From Linnemannia elongata (Eukaryota > Mortierellomycota > Mortierellomycetes > Mortierellales > Mortierellaceae), in assembly GCA_036320915.1 (NCBI GenBank), contig JAXBDG010000008.1:1178001-1242000 (forward strand): DNA of 64,000 nucleotides. Direction: 5' to 3'. Below, piece by piece: positions 44,307-56,944 of this stretch (positions within the stretch are counted from its first letter, which is position 1; every line of letters starts with the position of its first letter). The translations under genes were made by a program, and so were the position numbers. Under the pieces are notes generated by a model. The model worked only from the letters and a program-made list of their open reading frames with translations, was not told the DNA's origin and did not search any database.

Positions 44307-46767
44307 CTAATCCGTGTTGTCTCCTTTGTGATGCCGTGCCAGCACCTCATAGTCGCCTGAAGAGGATAAACTTTGTTGCATCTTCCTGATCTTGACATAG
44401 TTCTGATTGACGTGAATAGGGGGAAAGAAAGGAAGGCTTTGGTCAGTAATGGTCAAGAGTACTCAACGCCACGCAACAGCCCAAAGACAAAGACCCTGAA
44501 TAAAGGACTTACATATGCCATGATTCCTCCGATTGAGACAAGCAATCTAAATAAGGTCAAGTTGATGTAGAGGTAAGTACGGTATTAGTACGTATTTACG
44601 AACGTAGGAAACATTGTCACCCAGGTAAATGCTGATGTTCAACCAAAAGATGCGAGACTTACCCAAGGAGGTTAACAAAGGTCAACCGGTCTCCAAAGAT
44701 GAGCATGCTCAACGAGATGACAACAATTTCCTTGCTGATTCCAGCAACAGAAAGAGTAACAGTGCCCGTGTTCTTGATGAGCTTGAACTCTGCAACTGTC
44801 ATAGCAAATGCCAGGAACCCGCCTCCGCCTGCCATGACCAAAGTGAGCGCACCTGTCCGGAAATCCTGAAAGAACGCTGATGACGAAAACTGGACAAAGG
44901 GGTCCTCGATCACCAGGGACAAGATCGACATCAGGATAAACATAATGGGACTGATGTAGTACAGCGTGGCCACGGGGTTGTCCATCCCGAGTTGATCCTT
45001 TTGCAGCAGCATCTGGGTTAGCGACCACCGAAGACCCGACATGACAGCCGCCAATAGCACGAGCACAAAGCCTGTCATGTCGAACTGCGTCTCTCCTGCG
45101 ACCGTCAGCACGACTCCAACGACAATAACGCCGATAATCAAAATCAAGCTGAGCCGAGGCTTCTCCAGGCGAAAGATAAATGCAAATAGAAGCACCCAAA
45201 TCGGTGTGCTAGATTTGATCTATTGAAAGGCCAGAAATAATTAATTAGCCAACCCTCTACTTTCATTTGGAAGGCTCACCATTAATTCAAATCCCAAATG
45301 TCCTTCAATCTTCGAATTGCATTGCTTACCATGGTATAGAAAGAAAGAGTAATGTACATGAGGGATGCATTGGCCATGCAAATCTCCAATGCTGCAGCCA
45401 CCGCACAAGGTACCTACGTAAGTTAAAAAATTGGAGTTAGAAATGGCTTCTGTTAATATCACACACAATGAAGCCTTCAACGGTCCAATACAAGAGCACC
45501 TTAGAGGAGCAGACTTACTACTTGGGTGACATAGCTGTGGAGGGTGATCCTGCCTCCTTTTCCTGACCTTGTGGCATCAAAGACATCCGGCCAAAAGTGC
45601 ATCAGACAGGCTGTGATCACAAAGTGGAGTCCAGCATGGATAGACGACACAAACAGTGGCAGGTTGAAGTTCCAATTGTCTTTGCCCATAAGATTCTATT
45701 ATTTTTAGAACAATCAACATCCTCGGTAAGTAACGCAAAAGCAAGAAACACACGCACAGCGACAAAAACAAGGGCCGAAATGCTCCCTGTGTTGGTTTTT
45801 GTTGATTGCTGCCTTGATAATTAATGGTTGTCTGAGAGTATGCACGTCTGCGTCTGTGCTCCCGCTCCTGATCCTGCTTGTGCGTTTAGAAGTTTCGAAC
45901 CCTACTTTTCTGTATCACCCAGTCTGGCGGGTACATTGAATTGCATACCTTGTTGTAGATTGACAAGGCCGTGCTGAAAAAGTACCAGGCCAGAATGTAC
46001 GAAAAGTTGGAGGCCACATTCTGAGCTATCCGCTTCTTGGGCATCACAATCTGCGGCAATGAGCTTGAGGTCCTGCCAATGTTGATAAACACACTTGGTG
46101 CGTAGTTGCTGAAGCTGGATCCGCCGCCGCTTCCTGTCTCCTTCTCTGTTGGCAAGCTGGACTTGCGGATCGGCGCTCCAAACTTTGAGGGATCTGATGC
46201 TGAGTTGTTGTTAAACGCTTGGCTGGTGGAGGACACTGATGGGTATTTGAAGGGCCGTCCAACGTTGACTGTAGGTGATCCTGGTCCAGGTGAGGTATTG
46301 TGGCCAAAGGTGGATGCCAAAACAGTTCCGAGAGGGGTGCGTGCTGACGCTCCTGCGCCAGACCCTGAAACGGGAGGTGTGCTGCTGTGTCCAGGGAGAC
46401 TTTGACTGTGGGCAACAGGCGACGAAGGTGCATTGGCATTGTTGCTCCCCTGGTTAAAAGAAATCCCTGCTAGTGATAACGGAGGAGGACTGCCAGAAGC
46501 CAATGAGCCTGCGGCAAGCCCAGATGAAGCGCCTATCGATGCTGTTTCATGGTTATCGTCCTCATTCTTTTTACGATTGGCGGTGGCGTCCAGTGCGGGC
46601 TGTAAGGGCGATGAGCCGACATGCTGACTGATACGGCGAAAGGACTTTTCAGACGCAGACGGGCTTTGCGGTGAGCTGATAGGGTGGTTCTGTGGTGGCG
46701 AAGGGGCTGACTTTGGGATCTGTTGGGATTGACGCCTTGCGAGGGTAGTCTCTCGCGAATCGCGCAT
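44307..46767 (-). CDS. Triose-phosphate-transporter family protein (SLC35C2-like) with long N-terminal extension
   Basis: Six exons, 46767-45949, 45695-45519, 45413-45330, 45219-44663, 44546-44513 and 44402-44307, give 588 aa. The first ~245 residues are disordered, Ser/Pro/Gly-rich. From YILAWYFFSTALSIYNK onward it is a TPT/EamA transporter with about ten membrane helices. Landmarks are VVPCAVAAALEICMANASL, YTMIKSSTPIWVLLFAFIF, GETQFDMTGFVLVLLAAVMS, GLRWSLTQMLLQK and TVTLSVAGISKEIVVISLSM. The family exchanges nucleotide sugars or phosphorylated metabolites across Golgi/ER membranes; SLC35C2 is linked to GDP-fucose handling in animals. The tail ends with VKIRKMQQ and a polar stretch. Exons 3 and 5 are small (84 and 34 nt). 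Confidence 0.92.
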
Positions 46768-48188
46768 GTCGCGAAGGGCACTTGGGCTGTTGATGCGAAG
46801 GAGGAAGGAAGAAGTTGTAGAAAGGAAAAGAAAGCCAAAATGTGAATTGTTGGACGAGAGTGGGTGGTCAAACTAGTAAGGTATGTAGTGTAATGAGGTT
46901 GGTGGTTTGTGAAGGAGGAACGAAGAGTTCGACAGGGTGGTTGCGCGATGTAAAGTACGTAAGTAAGTAAAGGGAAAAGGCTGGATGGGAATCACACTCG
47001 ATGAAAGCGACCAGAAAGAGGGACAAAAAGTGAGAACGAGAAAAAAAGGAGAGGAGAGGAAAGAAGCGAGATAGAAGAGAGAGAGAGAAAGAGAGAGAGA
47101 GCGGGTTGGAGTAGAATCGACTCTCTTCAGTCAGGTCTAATGAGAGAGTGTTTTTTTATGAAGCGGAGTGGGGAGTGATGCCAGGATGAGCAAAAGGAGA
47201 GAGGTAAAGAGATGATGACGAAGAAAGTGAAGGAGTGGAGAAGAAAAAGAGGACGAAGAAGTAAAATAATAATAAAGAGAGGGTAGACACCCAAGAGGAA
47301 CTTTAAAAGGGTTCAATTGCCCATTGGTTCCTTTTGCTCGATTGCAATTCGTACTTTTGTAAGTCGATTGTTTCTTTTTTTTCTCTTTTGAGGATGCCCT
47401 CTCCTCCTGCTCATTTGTTCCTTTTTAGGTGCCAACCTGGGCTGTTGTCTTTTATGTATCGGAGAGTCAGAGCACACATATTCAGCAGTACACAGTGCAG
47501 AGGCAAAGGACGGATGAGCAAGCTGGCGCAGGGTTGTTATCTGTCAATGACATGATGGAAACAGCCTTTGTCTTGCTTGCTGTTGTGCCTATCGACAATG
47601 ATGTCTGTCCCTCGGCGAATGTCCAGGTGTCATTGCGGGAGTGAATGCTGATTGGTTGTAGACGTAGAGGTCAATATGACTTTGTGTACCTCACGACTGA
47701 GCCTCTCCACATATCACATAACTACACAATACCCACCATGGGAATTATGGTCTGAAAACCTCATCGACGCAACGGCGGCTCCTTCTGTCTTGATCGAACA
47801 ATTGATCCTTGCAAGCTACAGCGACTGATCATAATCAGTTGATCAATTGATTCATCAAAAACGTTTGTTTGTCTCAGTTCGCCTGGATTATTCGATTATT
47901 CCAGCTGCTGGAACAACTTCCACTGACTGATGGCCTGACTGATCCTTACTCTCATGGGCTGTACGACCTGACAACATTCATTCATTCATACGCGGCGACA
48001 GGAGAAAAGGAACAAATTTTATCTTCTTCTTCCCTCTCCTCTCCACCCACACCCTACCCACTGCTCATTCTTTCCTTCTCCACTCTTTTCTTCTCTCTCT
48101 TCCTCTCTCGTTCTTCCATTCACCCTCTCTCTCTCCCTCTCCTTTTTTTTTCATTCATCAACAACAAAAACAACAAGTCGACATCATC
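46768..48188. other. Divergent 1.4-kb spacer between transporter and SVIP-like gene
   Basis: No gene recognised. GA-rich sequence at about 47020-47105 (transporter promoter side) and CT-rich sequence at 48005-48160 directly before the SVIP-like ATG. Short open frames in the middle have no motif. Confidence 0.5.
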
Positions 48189-48862
48189 ATGGGTGCATGC
48201 TGTGGAAAACCAGACCGCAAGGGACAAGGCTACGTCCTCGGCGCATCAAACACCTCCTCAAACGCCTCTGCACCAGACCAACAACGACTCGGAACAGCTG
48301 CCGGCAAGGCAAAGGCAGCAGCAGTACCACAACAGCAACAGTCTTCTGGCCAGACACTAGGCGGCGGATCTGCAGGTTCACCACGGGCACAGGGTGAACT
48401 CTCACAGTCCGCCCTGGCTGCTCAAAAGCGCGCTGAAGCTGTAAGCATGAACGCATTCTTCTGCTTGCTTGCTGTTTTCTTTCGATGACAACCTAGTATT
48501 ATCGCGTGGACCTAAGGCTAAGGCTAAATCGAAATGGAATCTAGCTGTCATGTTCACCATTCTAACGATGGCGCTTTCTTATCCTTCACGCTATGATATA
48601 CTAGGCTGAGAAGAGAGGCGTCCAACAGGGAGGCGGACAGTTGGCCAAGAAGTTGGCGGACAAGAAGAAGCAGTCTCCTTACGCCGTTGAGGAATCCCTG
48701 CCAGAGCCTGCAAACGTAAGCCCATTGCGTCTTCTTCACACCTCATGGTCATCTTCGACTGCTTTCTTGATAACACCTTCTTTTATCATGAAAACCTCAC
48801 TCACGTCTTCAACTTGTCTTATTGTTATCGCTGTCGATTGTTATTAGGCCCAATGGAATTAG
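48189..48862 (+). CDS. SVIP-like small p97/Cdc48-interacting protein
   Basis: Three exons, 48189-48440, 48605-48715 and 48848-48862, give 125 aa. The start MGACCGKPDRKG is a textbook N-myristoylation (Gly2) and dual palmitoylation (Cys4, Cys5) site, as in SVIP. Residues 75-89, ALAAQKRAEAAEKRG, match the VCP-interacting motif (VIM: an Ala-rich helix with the RxxxxAxxRG spacing). The middle is Gln/Ala/Gly-rich. The C-terminus has a Lys-rich LAKKLADKKKQS and a final AQWN. The last exon is only 15 nt (AQWN plus stop). In animals SVIP sits on ER and lysosome membranes and inhibits p97-dependent ER-associated degradation. The assignment rests on architecture and the VIM, since overall similarity is short. 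Confidence 0.72.
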
Positions 48863-49422
48863 TACTCTCTAATTTGCTTCGTACAATGAAAATCTGGACA
48901 CAAGAGGATGAGAAAAATGGCGCAACAACAACAACAATCCAACACCCCACCCCACCCCAAGAACAACAACAAAACAAAACAGGATCGTTGTTGTTATTCA
49001 CAGGAAGGAAGAAAGATAAAAGAGCTCTTGTACAGTACATTCTAGAACCCCTGTTGTATTATTCTTTCCTCGTTCCTGCTGTTACAGCCCATAACCTCCC
49101 TGTCAGCCAACCAGCCAGCCTTTTTTTCCCCTTTCTTTTGTCTGTCAATGCCTCACCCTTCACTGCCTCCAGAAGTAACTAATAAAAAACAAAAGAAATA
49201 ACAGAACGCAAGGGGATCGAAGAAAGTAGACAAAGGGTGTCTGTGCAGTGTCCTTGTAGGTGTGCTGGGCTGAATGCAGTGCATTTTGACCATATCCGGA
49301 ATGTGGCTTTGACTCTTCTCCTCCTCCCTCAAGATAATCCCTTCGCGACTTGATCCCGAGATCACCTTTTCTCGAACCATTCTTTTCGACATCTCAGGAA
49401 ACACTTCACACGCAGGAACAGG
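48863..49422. other. Spacer between SVIP-like and TPR genes
   Basis: 3' flank of the SVIP-like gene with CAA-rich and A-rich sequence (about 48925-48980), then the leader of the TPR gene. No gene seen. Confidence 0.5.
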
Positions 49423-51223
49423 ATGTCTTCGAGTCGCGCATTCAAGGACGCAGCCACCACCCTCTTGGCCGGAGGATCCACTTTCTCCCGCCTTCGCGTC
49501 GCCCCTACACTTCGTGCATCAACACCCCTCCGCAATGTTCGAACCCCCCACCTCTTCCCACGCCAACGCGCTACTGCCAATTCTGCTTCTCGTGGCTATG
49601 CAAGCATCTCTACAAACACCACCCCTGCCCCCTCCTCAATCGACTCAACAATAGGTTTAACTCCTGGAGCACGCGTCATCATCGCCACCACCCGCGGAGT
49701 CCGCAACGTCCTCATCTTTGCAACCTCAACCCTCGGACTCGTCCTCTTCGCCTTCACCGGCACACACGCCTACCTCGAGCAATACAAATGCCCCTCCCCC
49801 GCCGGGGTATCGACGGAGGTTCAGAGGTGTTTGCATGGTGCCTGGGTCAGGGAGGAGATCTCACCGGATCCGGATGTTGCAGAAGTCTACCTCCAAAAGG
49901 CGGTGGAGTTGGCCAGGAAAGATCTGGAGACATTTTATGCCAACAAGAACAAGGGCAAGGATGGAGGGGATGAGAGATTGGCGTTTTTGGAGATTGAGAA
50001 GGATCAGGCATTGATCGAGATTCAGAACCGGTTGGCGAGATTCTATGGACGGATTGGGCGGGATGAACAGGCAGCTACAGTCTGGACTCGACTTTGGAAA
50101 CTTTCCGAGAAGGAGGATCCTCGCTCCTCAACTTTGTCTGAGCGGTCATCTTCAGGATTGGGATCCCTGTTCGGTGGTGGCGCTTCGGCAGATCGTCCAT
50201 TGATTTCTCAAAAGGACGGTATCCTCTATGCCAAATCTGCAGCGGATTGCTGGATGCGCATGGGAGAATACGAGATGGCCGAGGAGGCCCTCGCCTGGAC
50301 ACTTAGCACCCTCGCCTCTACTGCACCAGCCTCAGCAGCGTCAACAACATCATTCCCGATCGAGGAAATCGGACTCCTCTCGACGCTTGGGGCACTGTAC
50401 GTCCGCCAGGCAAAATTCGAGTACGCCCTGTCGTTGTTCGTCAAGGCTCTCCAGGCTGTCCAGGACCACCGCGCTTCTCAGACCAGTAGCTCTGTCGAAA
50501 CTACGACTGATGAGAAAAAGAAGGCCGCCTTGAAGGAAGACAACGACATGTGGTACTGTCGGGAGGCGATTCTCACTCAGAGCATTGGCGAGACCCTCTA
50601 CGGCGCCGCTACTCGGTCCTCCACCTCCACTTCCTCCACCACCACTACTACAATCGCCACTCCTGAAACAACGGAGACGAAAAAGTCGTCATCATGGAAA
50701 TTCTGGAGCTCTTCATCATCATCCCCGTCATCATCCTCATCAACGCCCGCAGCAAAATCCAAGGCCGTGCCTCAACAAAAGTCGCCACAGCAGATCAAGA
50801 AGGAGGAAGAGGCTCTGGGATGGATGCAAAAGGCTTTGGCGATGGCCAAGGCCAAGAGTGGTCAACACCGCGATTGTGACGAGTGTGCTGCCCTTGGACT
50901 CAACAACCTTGGTCTCATCAACGAGGTACGTTTCTACACTTGCACATATATGCAAGACGCTGTTGTGTTTCGATGAATCGAGCTATTTCGTTTGCTGGTG
51001 TGTTTTATGAAAGATCGTTGTCTAGAACCCTATTTTTATATGTGTGCTATTATGATAATAGATGGAGGGAAAGAGCGAGGTGGCATTGGCACAGTTCAAG
51101 GAGGCAGTCCTCCACGCGACCTTGGCCAAAGATTATGTCGGTATCGACGACTACAACAAGAACATTGCCCGTCTCACTGACGCCGATTCAGAATCTACCC
51201 CCTCTAAATCCACCCTTGCATAA
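49423..51223 (+). CDS. Mitochondrial TPR-repeat membrane protein (Mgr3-like)
   Basis: Two exons, 49423-50925 and 51062-51223, give 554 aa. The first ~70 residues are Arg/Ser/Ala-rich without acids until late, a mitochondrial presequence. One hydrophobic segment follows (VLIFATSTLGLVLFAFTGTH, about residues 94-113). The rest is helical with TPR-like repeats: DVAEVYLQKAVELARKDLET, ALIEIQNRLARFYGRIGRDE, AADCWMRMGEYEMAEEALAW, TLGALYVRQAKFEYALSLFV, ALGLNNLGLINEMEGKSEVA. Ser/Thr-rich inserts lie between. This matches the layout of yeast Mgr3, an adaptor of the i-AAA protease Yme1 facing the intermembrane space, but TPR proteins are hard to pair on sequence alone. It converges on the SCYL1-like gene with a 77-bp gap. 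Confidence 0.8.
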
Positions 51224-51300
51224 ACACACAAAATATATCAGCATATTTTTTTTTTATTATTCAACTAGTGTTGAGGGTGAATGTGTGTGTCTACGAATAT

Positions 51301-54300
51301 CTAATCCCAATCATCACCCCATCCATCCTCCCCCAACGCACTCTCATCAACCTGCAATGCCAGTGACGACGACGAAGAAACGGGTTTCACAGGCTCGGGG
51401 ACAACAACAGCAGCAGCAGGGGTCGAGGTAGGAGAGGTGATTTTGTCCAATGACTTAGTAGTTTGTCCAGCTGCAACACCGTTCCCGTTCCCGTGGCCAT
51501 GGCCGTTCAGGCCGTTAGGGCTAGCCGCCCTCAAAAGAGGAGACGCGACACGCTTGGGTGTCGATGCCGGGCTAGATCCGCGGCTGGGAGAACCTGGAGA
51601 TGACAACGGCTTCAGCGAGAACGGCCTCGGCGTGCTTGTCGTTGTCGTCGTCTTTGTGGTAGTCGTCTTGCTATGGAAGGTCGATGTAGGGCTGCTGAGA
51701 ACTGTCTTTGTTGTGGTGGTCGAGACAGTGCCGACAGAGTTGGCGAGTGTAATGGAGGAAGAATTGGAAGAGGATGACATCGAAGCGGTCGATCCAGAGA
51801 TGCCTATTGATCCAGATCCTGGAAGAGGAGCCGAGGCGCCAACATAGGCAGGCTTCCTGTAGGTCACTTCCAGATCCTTGAAGAGCTCGTCATCCTCCTT
51901 CGAGACAGTACCAGCCTGTTCCTGAAGATCTCCCAAATCCAGATCAGCATCATCGCCCCACCCATCGTTCTCGTCAACTGATTCCCGAGGCAGCTGGCTA
52001 ATACTCCTGCTCGATGTCGGTTTCGTAGTGGAGCCAATCGATGATGGTGCGCTCGTTGTAGGTGTGGCAATGGTTGCTGAGGGGACCGACACAGATGTTG
52101 ATGGCGAAGGTCCTGCTGCAACAGGTGTTGTCACAACCGCTGCCTTAGCAGCCAGTTTGAGTCCATTAGACGACGACGCCTTCCTCTCCTGCTGCTTCTC
52201 AGCCATCTGCTGACGGCGAGCATCCCGCTTGGCCTGCATCTCCTGTTGCTTCTGGTCACGCTTCAACCGGAGTTGCTCATGCTTTTCGGCTTGAGCCTGC
52301 TCACGCTTTAAGCGGGTCGCTTCATCTTCTACTGGCTGCTCCAAAATCGACGAGGGAGAGTGGTTCGATGTGTCTGATTTTTTTTCCAAGCGTGCAAAAC
52401 AAAAATGGGGCTATCAGCATCCTCTCCATATACTAATCCATTTGTCAATGACCATGCAGCATACAACAGAACTTACTGTTCAGAGTGGTGAGATCATCTG
52501 CCTCCCAGTCATCACCTTCGTCGTCACCAGTGTTGTCCCAGTCAAACGCTGTCGCCACCTTAATTGAGGTTGGCTTTGACTCACCACGAACAGAGTTGCT
52601 AGGTTTCTTGGATGCAGGGGTTTCAACAGGGAGCTGACGCAGCCTCATCTCCTCCTTAGCCGCTTCAAGTGCCTTCATCAATTCCAGTTCGTCAGACGCA
52701 TGTGTATCATCCTCCTCGACTTCTTCCTGAGTGTCCTGAGAATCGATATCAAGTTGACTGTTGTTGATTCGGATAGGTCCGACATATGCAGGTCCCACAG
52801 ACAAGGATGCTGCTGCCGATTGGGCTGGAGCGAGCTTCGCGGTCGAATCTGACAATGGGAGTCCAACAGAACCGTCTCTGCTAACAGGTTGCTCAACCGA
52901 GAACGATCCTGTCCGTGTCAAGGAGGGGGTCTTGAGAGAGCTCTGCTCAGAAAACATGAACGAGTCCTGAGACACCATAGACGAACGTCTGCTCGACAGC
53001 AAGTCTGCATTCGATGCGCTTCCTCTCATATCAAGTCCGTTCAATCCACGCACTGAGCTGCTTGCAGAAATGCTCCTGTCGCTTCCAAATGCAGACCTCG
53101 AGAAGATCGGTCTCCTGGCTGGCAAGAGCATCTGTTGCTTCTCGCAGTACTGGCGAATACGCGAGATATGGATGGCTGATGGTGATGCAGATGGAGTGGA
53201 AGCAGTTGAACTGGCGTCCGAGTCATGGTTTGCACCGTTTGCCTCGGCTGTCTGTTGCTGCTCTCCTGCGTTATCCGCTGGCTGAACCAATGTTGTGGTC
53301 TGATGGGCGACTGTCGAGATGGCCCTGGCAGCAGCCTCCCGAACCTGGGGATCGTCATCCAACAAGAACTGGGGTAAAAACTTGAGCAGTCCGCTGATGC
53401 AGAAAGCTCCATTGGTGCAATGTTTGGTGAAGGATTTGGAAATGAGACTCAGACGTTCGGGAACGGGCGACAATTTAAGTACAGAAACCAATGTTAAGGT
53501 GAGTGTCGAGCTCATGTCCTTGACGGCGGCATGGTTGTGCAAACCAAGGGTATAAATTGAGCACCACATGCCCATAACAACCTCCACCAACTGCATCCTG
53601 GCCTCCTGAGTACTGTCCTCTGCAATCCAGAAAGCCATAATTTGAGGGATAAGAGTCTGTTCGTATAGAGTCTTGACTGAGAACTTTTGTTTCGTCAAGT
53701 CGGCATCAGAGAGAGTTGTGACAAGAAGGGAGTATGGGATAGCAGTCGCCAGTCCAGACAGCGAAGCCAAGTACACCTTTGGATCAGCATCCTGAAGTCC
53801 TGCCAAAATCTAGTCGCAAAGGATTCAATAAATGAGTTATTATTATCCCTTTGCATCGACCTGTTCATTGCATGTCGACACAAACTCTGGACAGGCGCTC
53901 TTACCTCTGGCAAAATGATTTGTCCAAGGACCTCAGATCCTCCTTCGCCAAGAACAACAGCTTTGAGATACACCTCAAAAAGACGGAACAATGTCATACG
54001 GATGTCTGCCTGTCGATAAGTCCAGAGTTTGATCATGAAAGGCATGACTAATGTCCGATAAGTCTCCTCCGAGATGAGGGGTCGTGGTGGTTGAGGGGTG
54101 AAGAGTGTCCTGTAAACTATGTCAAAGCCTTCAGCCGCAAAGAATTCCTGTGTTAAGAGCTGAGGAAGCACGAACTTTTCCATGATTGATGGTGAGAGCA
54201 TTTGAAGCTTTGGCATAATGGATCTAAAGCGAATTTGAAAGAAGGCGTTAGAATTGTATCCAGTTATCCTACGTAACCGACCTTAGGTGATTAGAAACAT

Positions 54301-55461
54301 TGCAGGGAAAACATACTGGCTCCACTCTGCGTTTTGCAACTTGTCCAGGCCTTTGAGTCGACAATAGCGAACAACAGACACGGTATTGTTGCGGAGGAAA
54401 AGGTCAGACTCCAAGATGGCATCTCCTGTCGGCCGTCTCTTGGGGTCAGCCTGCAGCATGGCGTCCAAAGGAAGAGCGGTCGTTCCGAAGTGCAGCAGTC
54501 CATCCTGAACCAATTTCTCGACGAACTTGCCGTATTGCCAGACATCCACTGCGTGTGGAAGTTCTACTTCCTGCGTTGTCTTGGTGGGTTTGCCCTGATG
54601 TTCTGGAGGCACGAGTTCCTGCGACAAGAGAGAAGTCAGACCAGTCTCCTTGGACTCTGCAACAGTTCCTGTAAACTCCATGCCACCAAGCACCCATCGG
54701 CCGTTCGAGACAAAAATGGAGCCCATTTTTACGTTGTTATGCGAGATGTGGCATTGGGAGTGCAAAAAGTGCAATGCAACCTATTGTAATGAATAGGCAA
54801 TGTGTGTGTGTGTGAGAAAAGGTTATATCGATCGAATTTGCAAGGGCGGGCGGGTGGTAAAATGCAGGTGTGCAACGTGTCACGACCATAACGAACACAC
54901 CACAGAGTGCTTCATACCATGATGTCGTAAAGGCCCACAAGAATCTCGTCCTCGCTTATCTCCTCTAGATACTCCTCCGTCAGGGGGACAACTCGCTCCG
55001 TGATAAGGTGGAATCCAGCTGAGCTCGTCTTGCAGTCGATGAACCTGAGCACTGACGGATGCCGGATCGTCTTGAGTTTCTATTCAATAACAAACATAAC
55101 AAGAACATAAGTCAGCGAATATTAAAGAGGCCGATAGAATTGATACACCGAGCATGGTATTGAAGCAACTTTCATTATCCGTGTCTCCCGGTGTCCAAAA
55201 TGTAGGCGTCTAAATGGCATCAGGGGACTTTACTTTGATGGCTTTGGGCAAGAACTCTTGCTTGTTATCAAGCTCTAGTTGCGATGGATCGTATGTGAAG
55301 GCTGAGACGAGTCGTTTCCCGAAATAGGCGTCTCGGAGGGTGTAGATGGTCGTTACTTGGAGCGGTTGTGTGTTTTGAGGGAAGGTGAGTTTAGCCTTTG
55401 AGGATCCCTCGGAGGCGGCGGCAGTGCCTGAGATCCCTTGCTTGCTCTCTGCTGCTCCCAT
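51301..55461 (-). CDS. CEX1: SCYL1/Cex1-type pseudokinase with HEAT repeats
   Basis: Six exons, 55461-55234, 55079-54918, 54780-54317, 54223-53905, 53809-52477 and 52373-51301, give 1,192 aa. The N-terminal ~300 residues are a protein-kinase fold without catalytic residues: HISHNNVKMGSIFV replaces the HRD loop and LGGMEFTG the DFG. Helical HEAT-type repeats follow (SIMPKLQMLSPSIMEKFVLP, FMIKLWTYRQADIRMTLFRL, FLPQFLLDDDPQVREAAARA), then a long disordered tail and a Lys/Gln-rich coiled coil (RLKREQAQAEKHEQLRLKRD). Tryptophan-acidic motifs (DDEGDDWEADD, DENDGWGDDAD and the C-terminal GEDGWGDDWD) end the protein. Yeast Cex1 collects tRNAs at the nuclear pore; animal SCYL1 binds COPI and tRNA export factors. 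The start MGAAES is also a good N-myristoylation site. Confidence 0.92.
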
Positions 55462-56944
55462 CTCGACTTTTGGTTAGAGGGCTGTTTGCTGCTTGTTGTT
55501 TGAGAGAGATGAACGCGTCCTTGTTCGAGTGATGGGGTCGGTGTGCTGTTATTGGAGATGGTGTTTGTTGAGGCAGGGGGAAAGACGAGAGAGAGAGAGG
55601 GAGAGGGAGAGGCGAAGAGAGGATGATGATGGAAGCGGAGAGTAAGAGGCAATGCCACAAAAAGACAGGAAGAGAAGTCGGTGTTGGTTGGTTGGGTTGG
55701 CTGTGGGCTCTGTTTGAGAAGGTTGAGTCTGTCTTGTTGGTGAGCAGACTGCCTGGAGGAAATTCATTCAGGCCTATCTTGTCAAGCCACACACAGGCAC
55801 ACTTCAGGAGCAAACGAACTCAAGTCAATGTCAAACGAGTGAGGAAAATAAACTCTTGACAATTGACGCCTAGGGTTCCTTACTCGCAATGCTAGGGTGT
55901 TGTACGCACATAAAACTAGGTTATTACCACCAACAAAAACAGGCTCCTGAGAGATGCATAAACAATCGAATCAGATCCACATCCATTCACTCCACGTACT
56001 CTCAACACGAAAAACCAAACGATATATCCGAAGGTCTCGTAGTTTGTTTCGTATTGTTAATCGACGCGACGATTGGTCACCCTCCTTCCGCCAACTCTTA
56101 AGCAATCACCACAAGGAAGAAAACGAGTACCGTTAAGTACCTAGAGTTCCTCTGCGCAGCTCACATAACAACGCCACTGAGCAAACCAAGCGCCAAGCAA
56201 ACACCTCCACGTTGCCGACGTTGCCGAAAACAGAAAACAATAATCAAACAAAGCAATGGACTATGTTTGCTCCACCTCTAACCTCCGACCTACGACCTAG
56301 ACTACCTTTTTAGATGATGCAGTCAATCGTTAAAATCGACGCATTTGTTTTTTCTTGGTCTCGCATGAAGGAAAGGCGAAGAGAGAGCAGAAGGCAATTA
56401 CAGTACCGCACAAAGTTTTGGACTGACCTTTTGACCCACTGTCAACAAATATATAGAGGAAAGTTGATGCGCCCAAATCATCTGTCTTTCAATTAAAGCA
56501 TAAACCTCCTTTTCGTTTGACGCTCAATTGGCTAGAACTGTGCATTGCTCTATTCAATCCAGTCTCCAATGGACTGAGACCTGTCCCTTTACCCTTCTCC
56601 GGAGTCATGAATACCCACCTTGGCGTGAAGGAAGAACAGGTATGCGTTGCGTAGACAAGTGAATGCAGTCAATTGACCAATCAAGCCCATCAGTTTAAAA
56701 CGCGAAAAAGCAACAACGACAAAATCGATCGATGTTATTGAACAACAATTTGAATTTGGTGGCGGTTCCTGTCAACATTTCTCTGTTCAATTGTCGATAC
56801 TAAAAAAAAAAACGCGTATTTAAAGGCCTCCCTTTGCGCACAAACAATTGTTCCTCATCCCTACTTCCTCTTAGTTCTTCTTACCTTCTTCCTTTCCAAC
56901 ACACACCCCTTTCCCCAAGCAAACAAGCAAACCAAGCAATCAAA
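55462..56944. other. Divergent 1.5-kb spacer
   Basis: No gene recognised between the SCYL1-like start and the VOC-protein start. GA-rich sequence at 55580-55640 belongs to the SCYL1-like leader. The VOC side has a TATTTAAAGG sequence near 56818 and a CT/CCAA-rich leader to the ATG. Confidence 0.5.
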
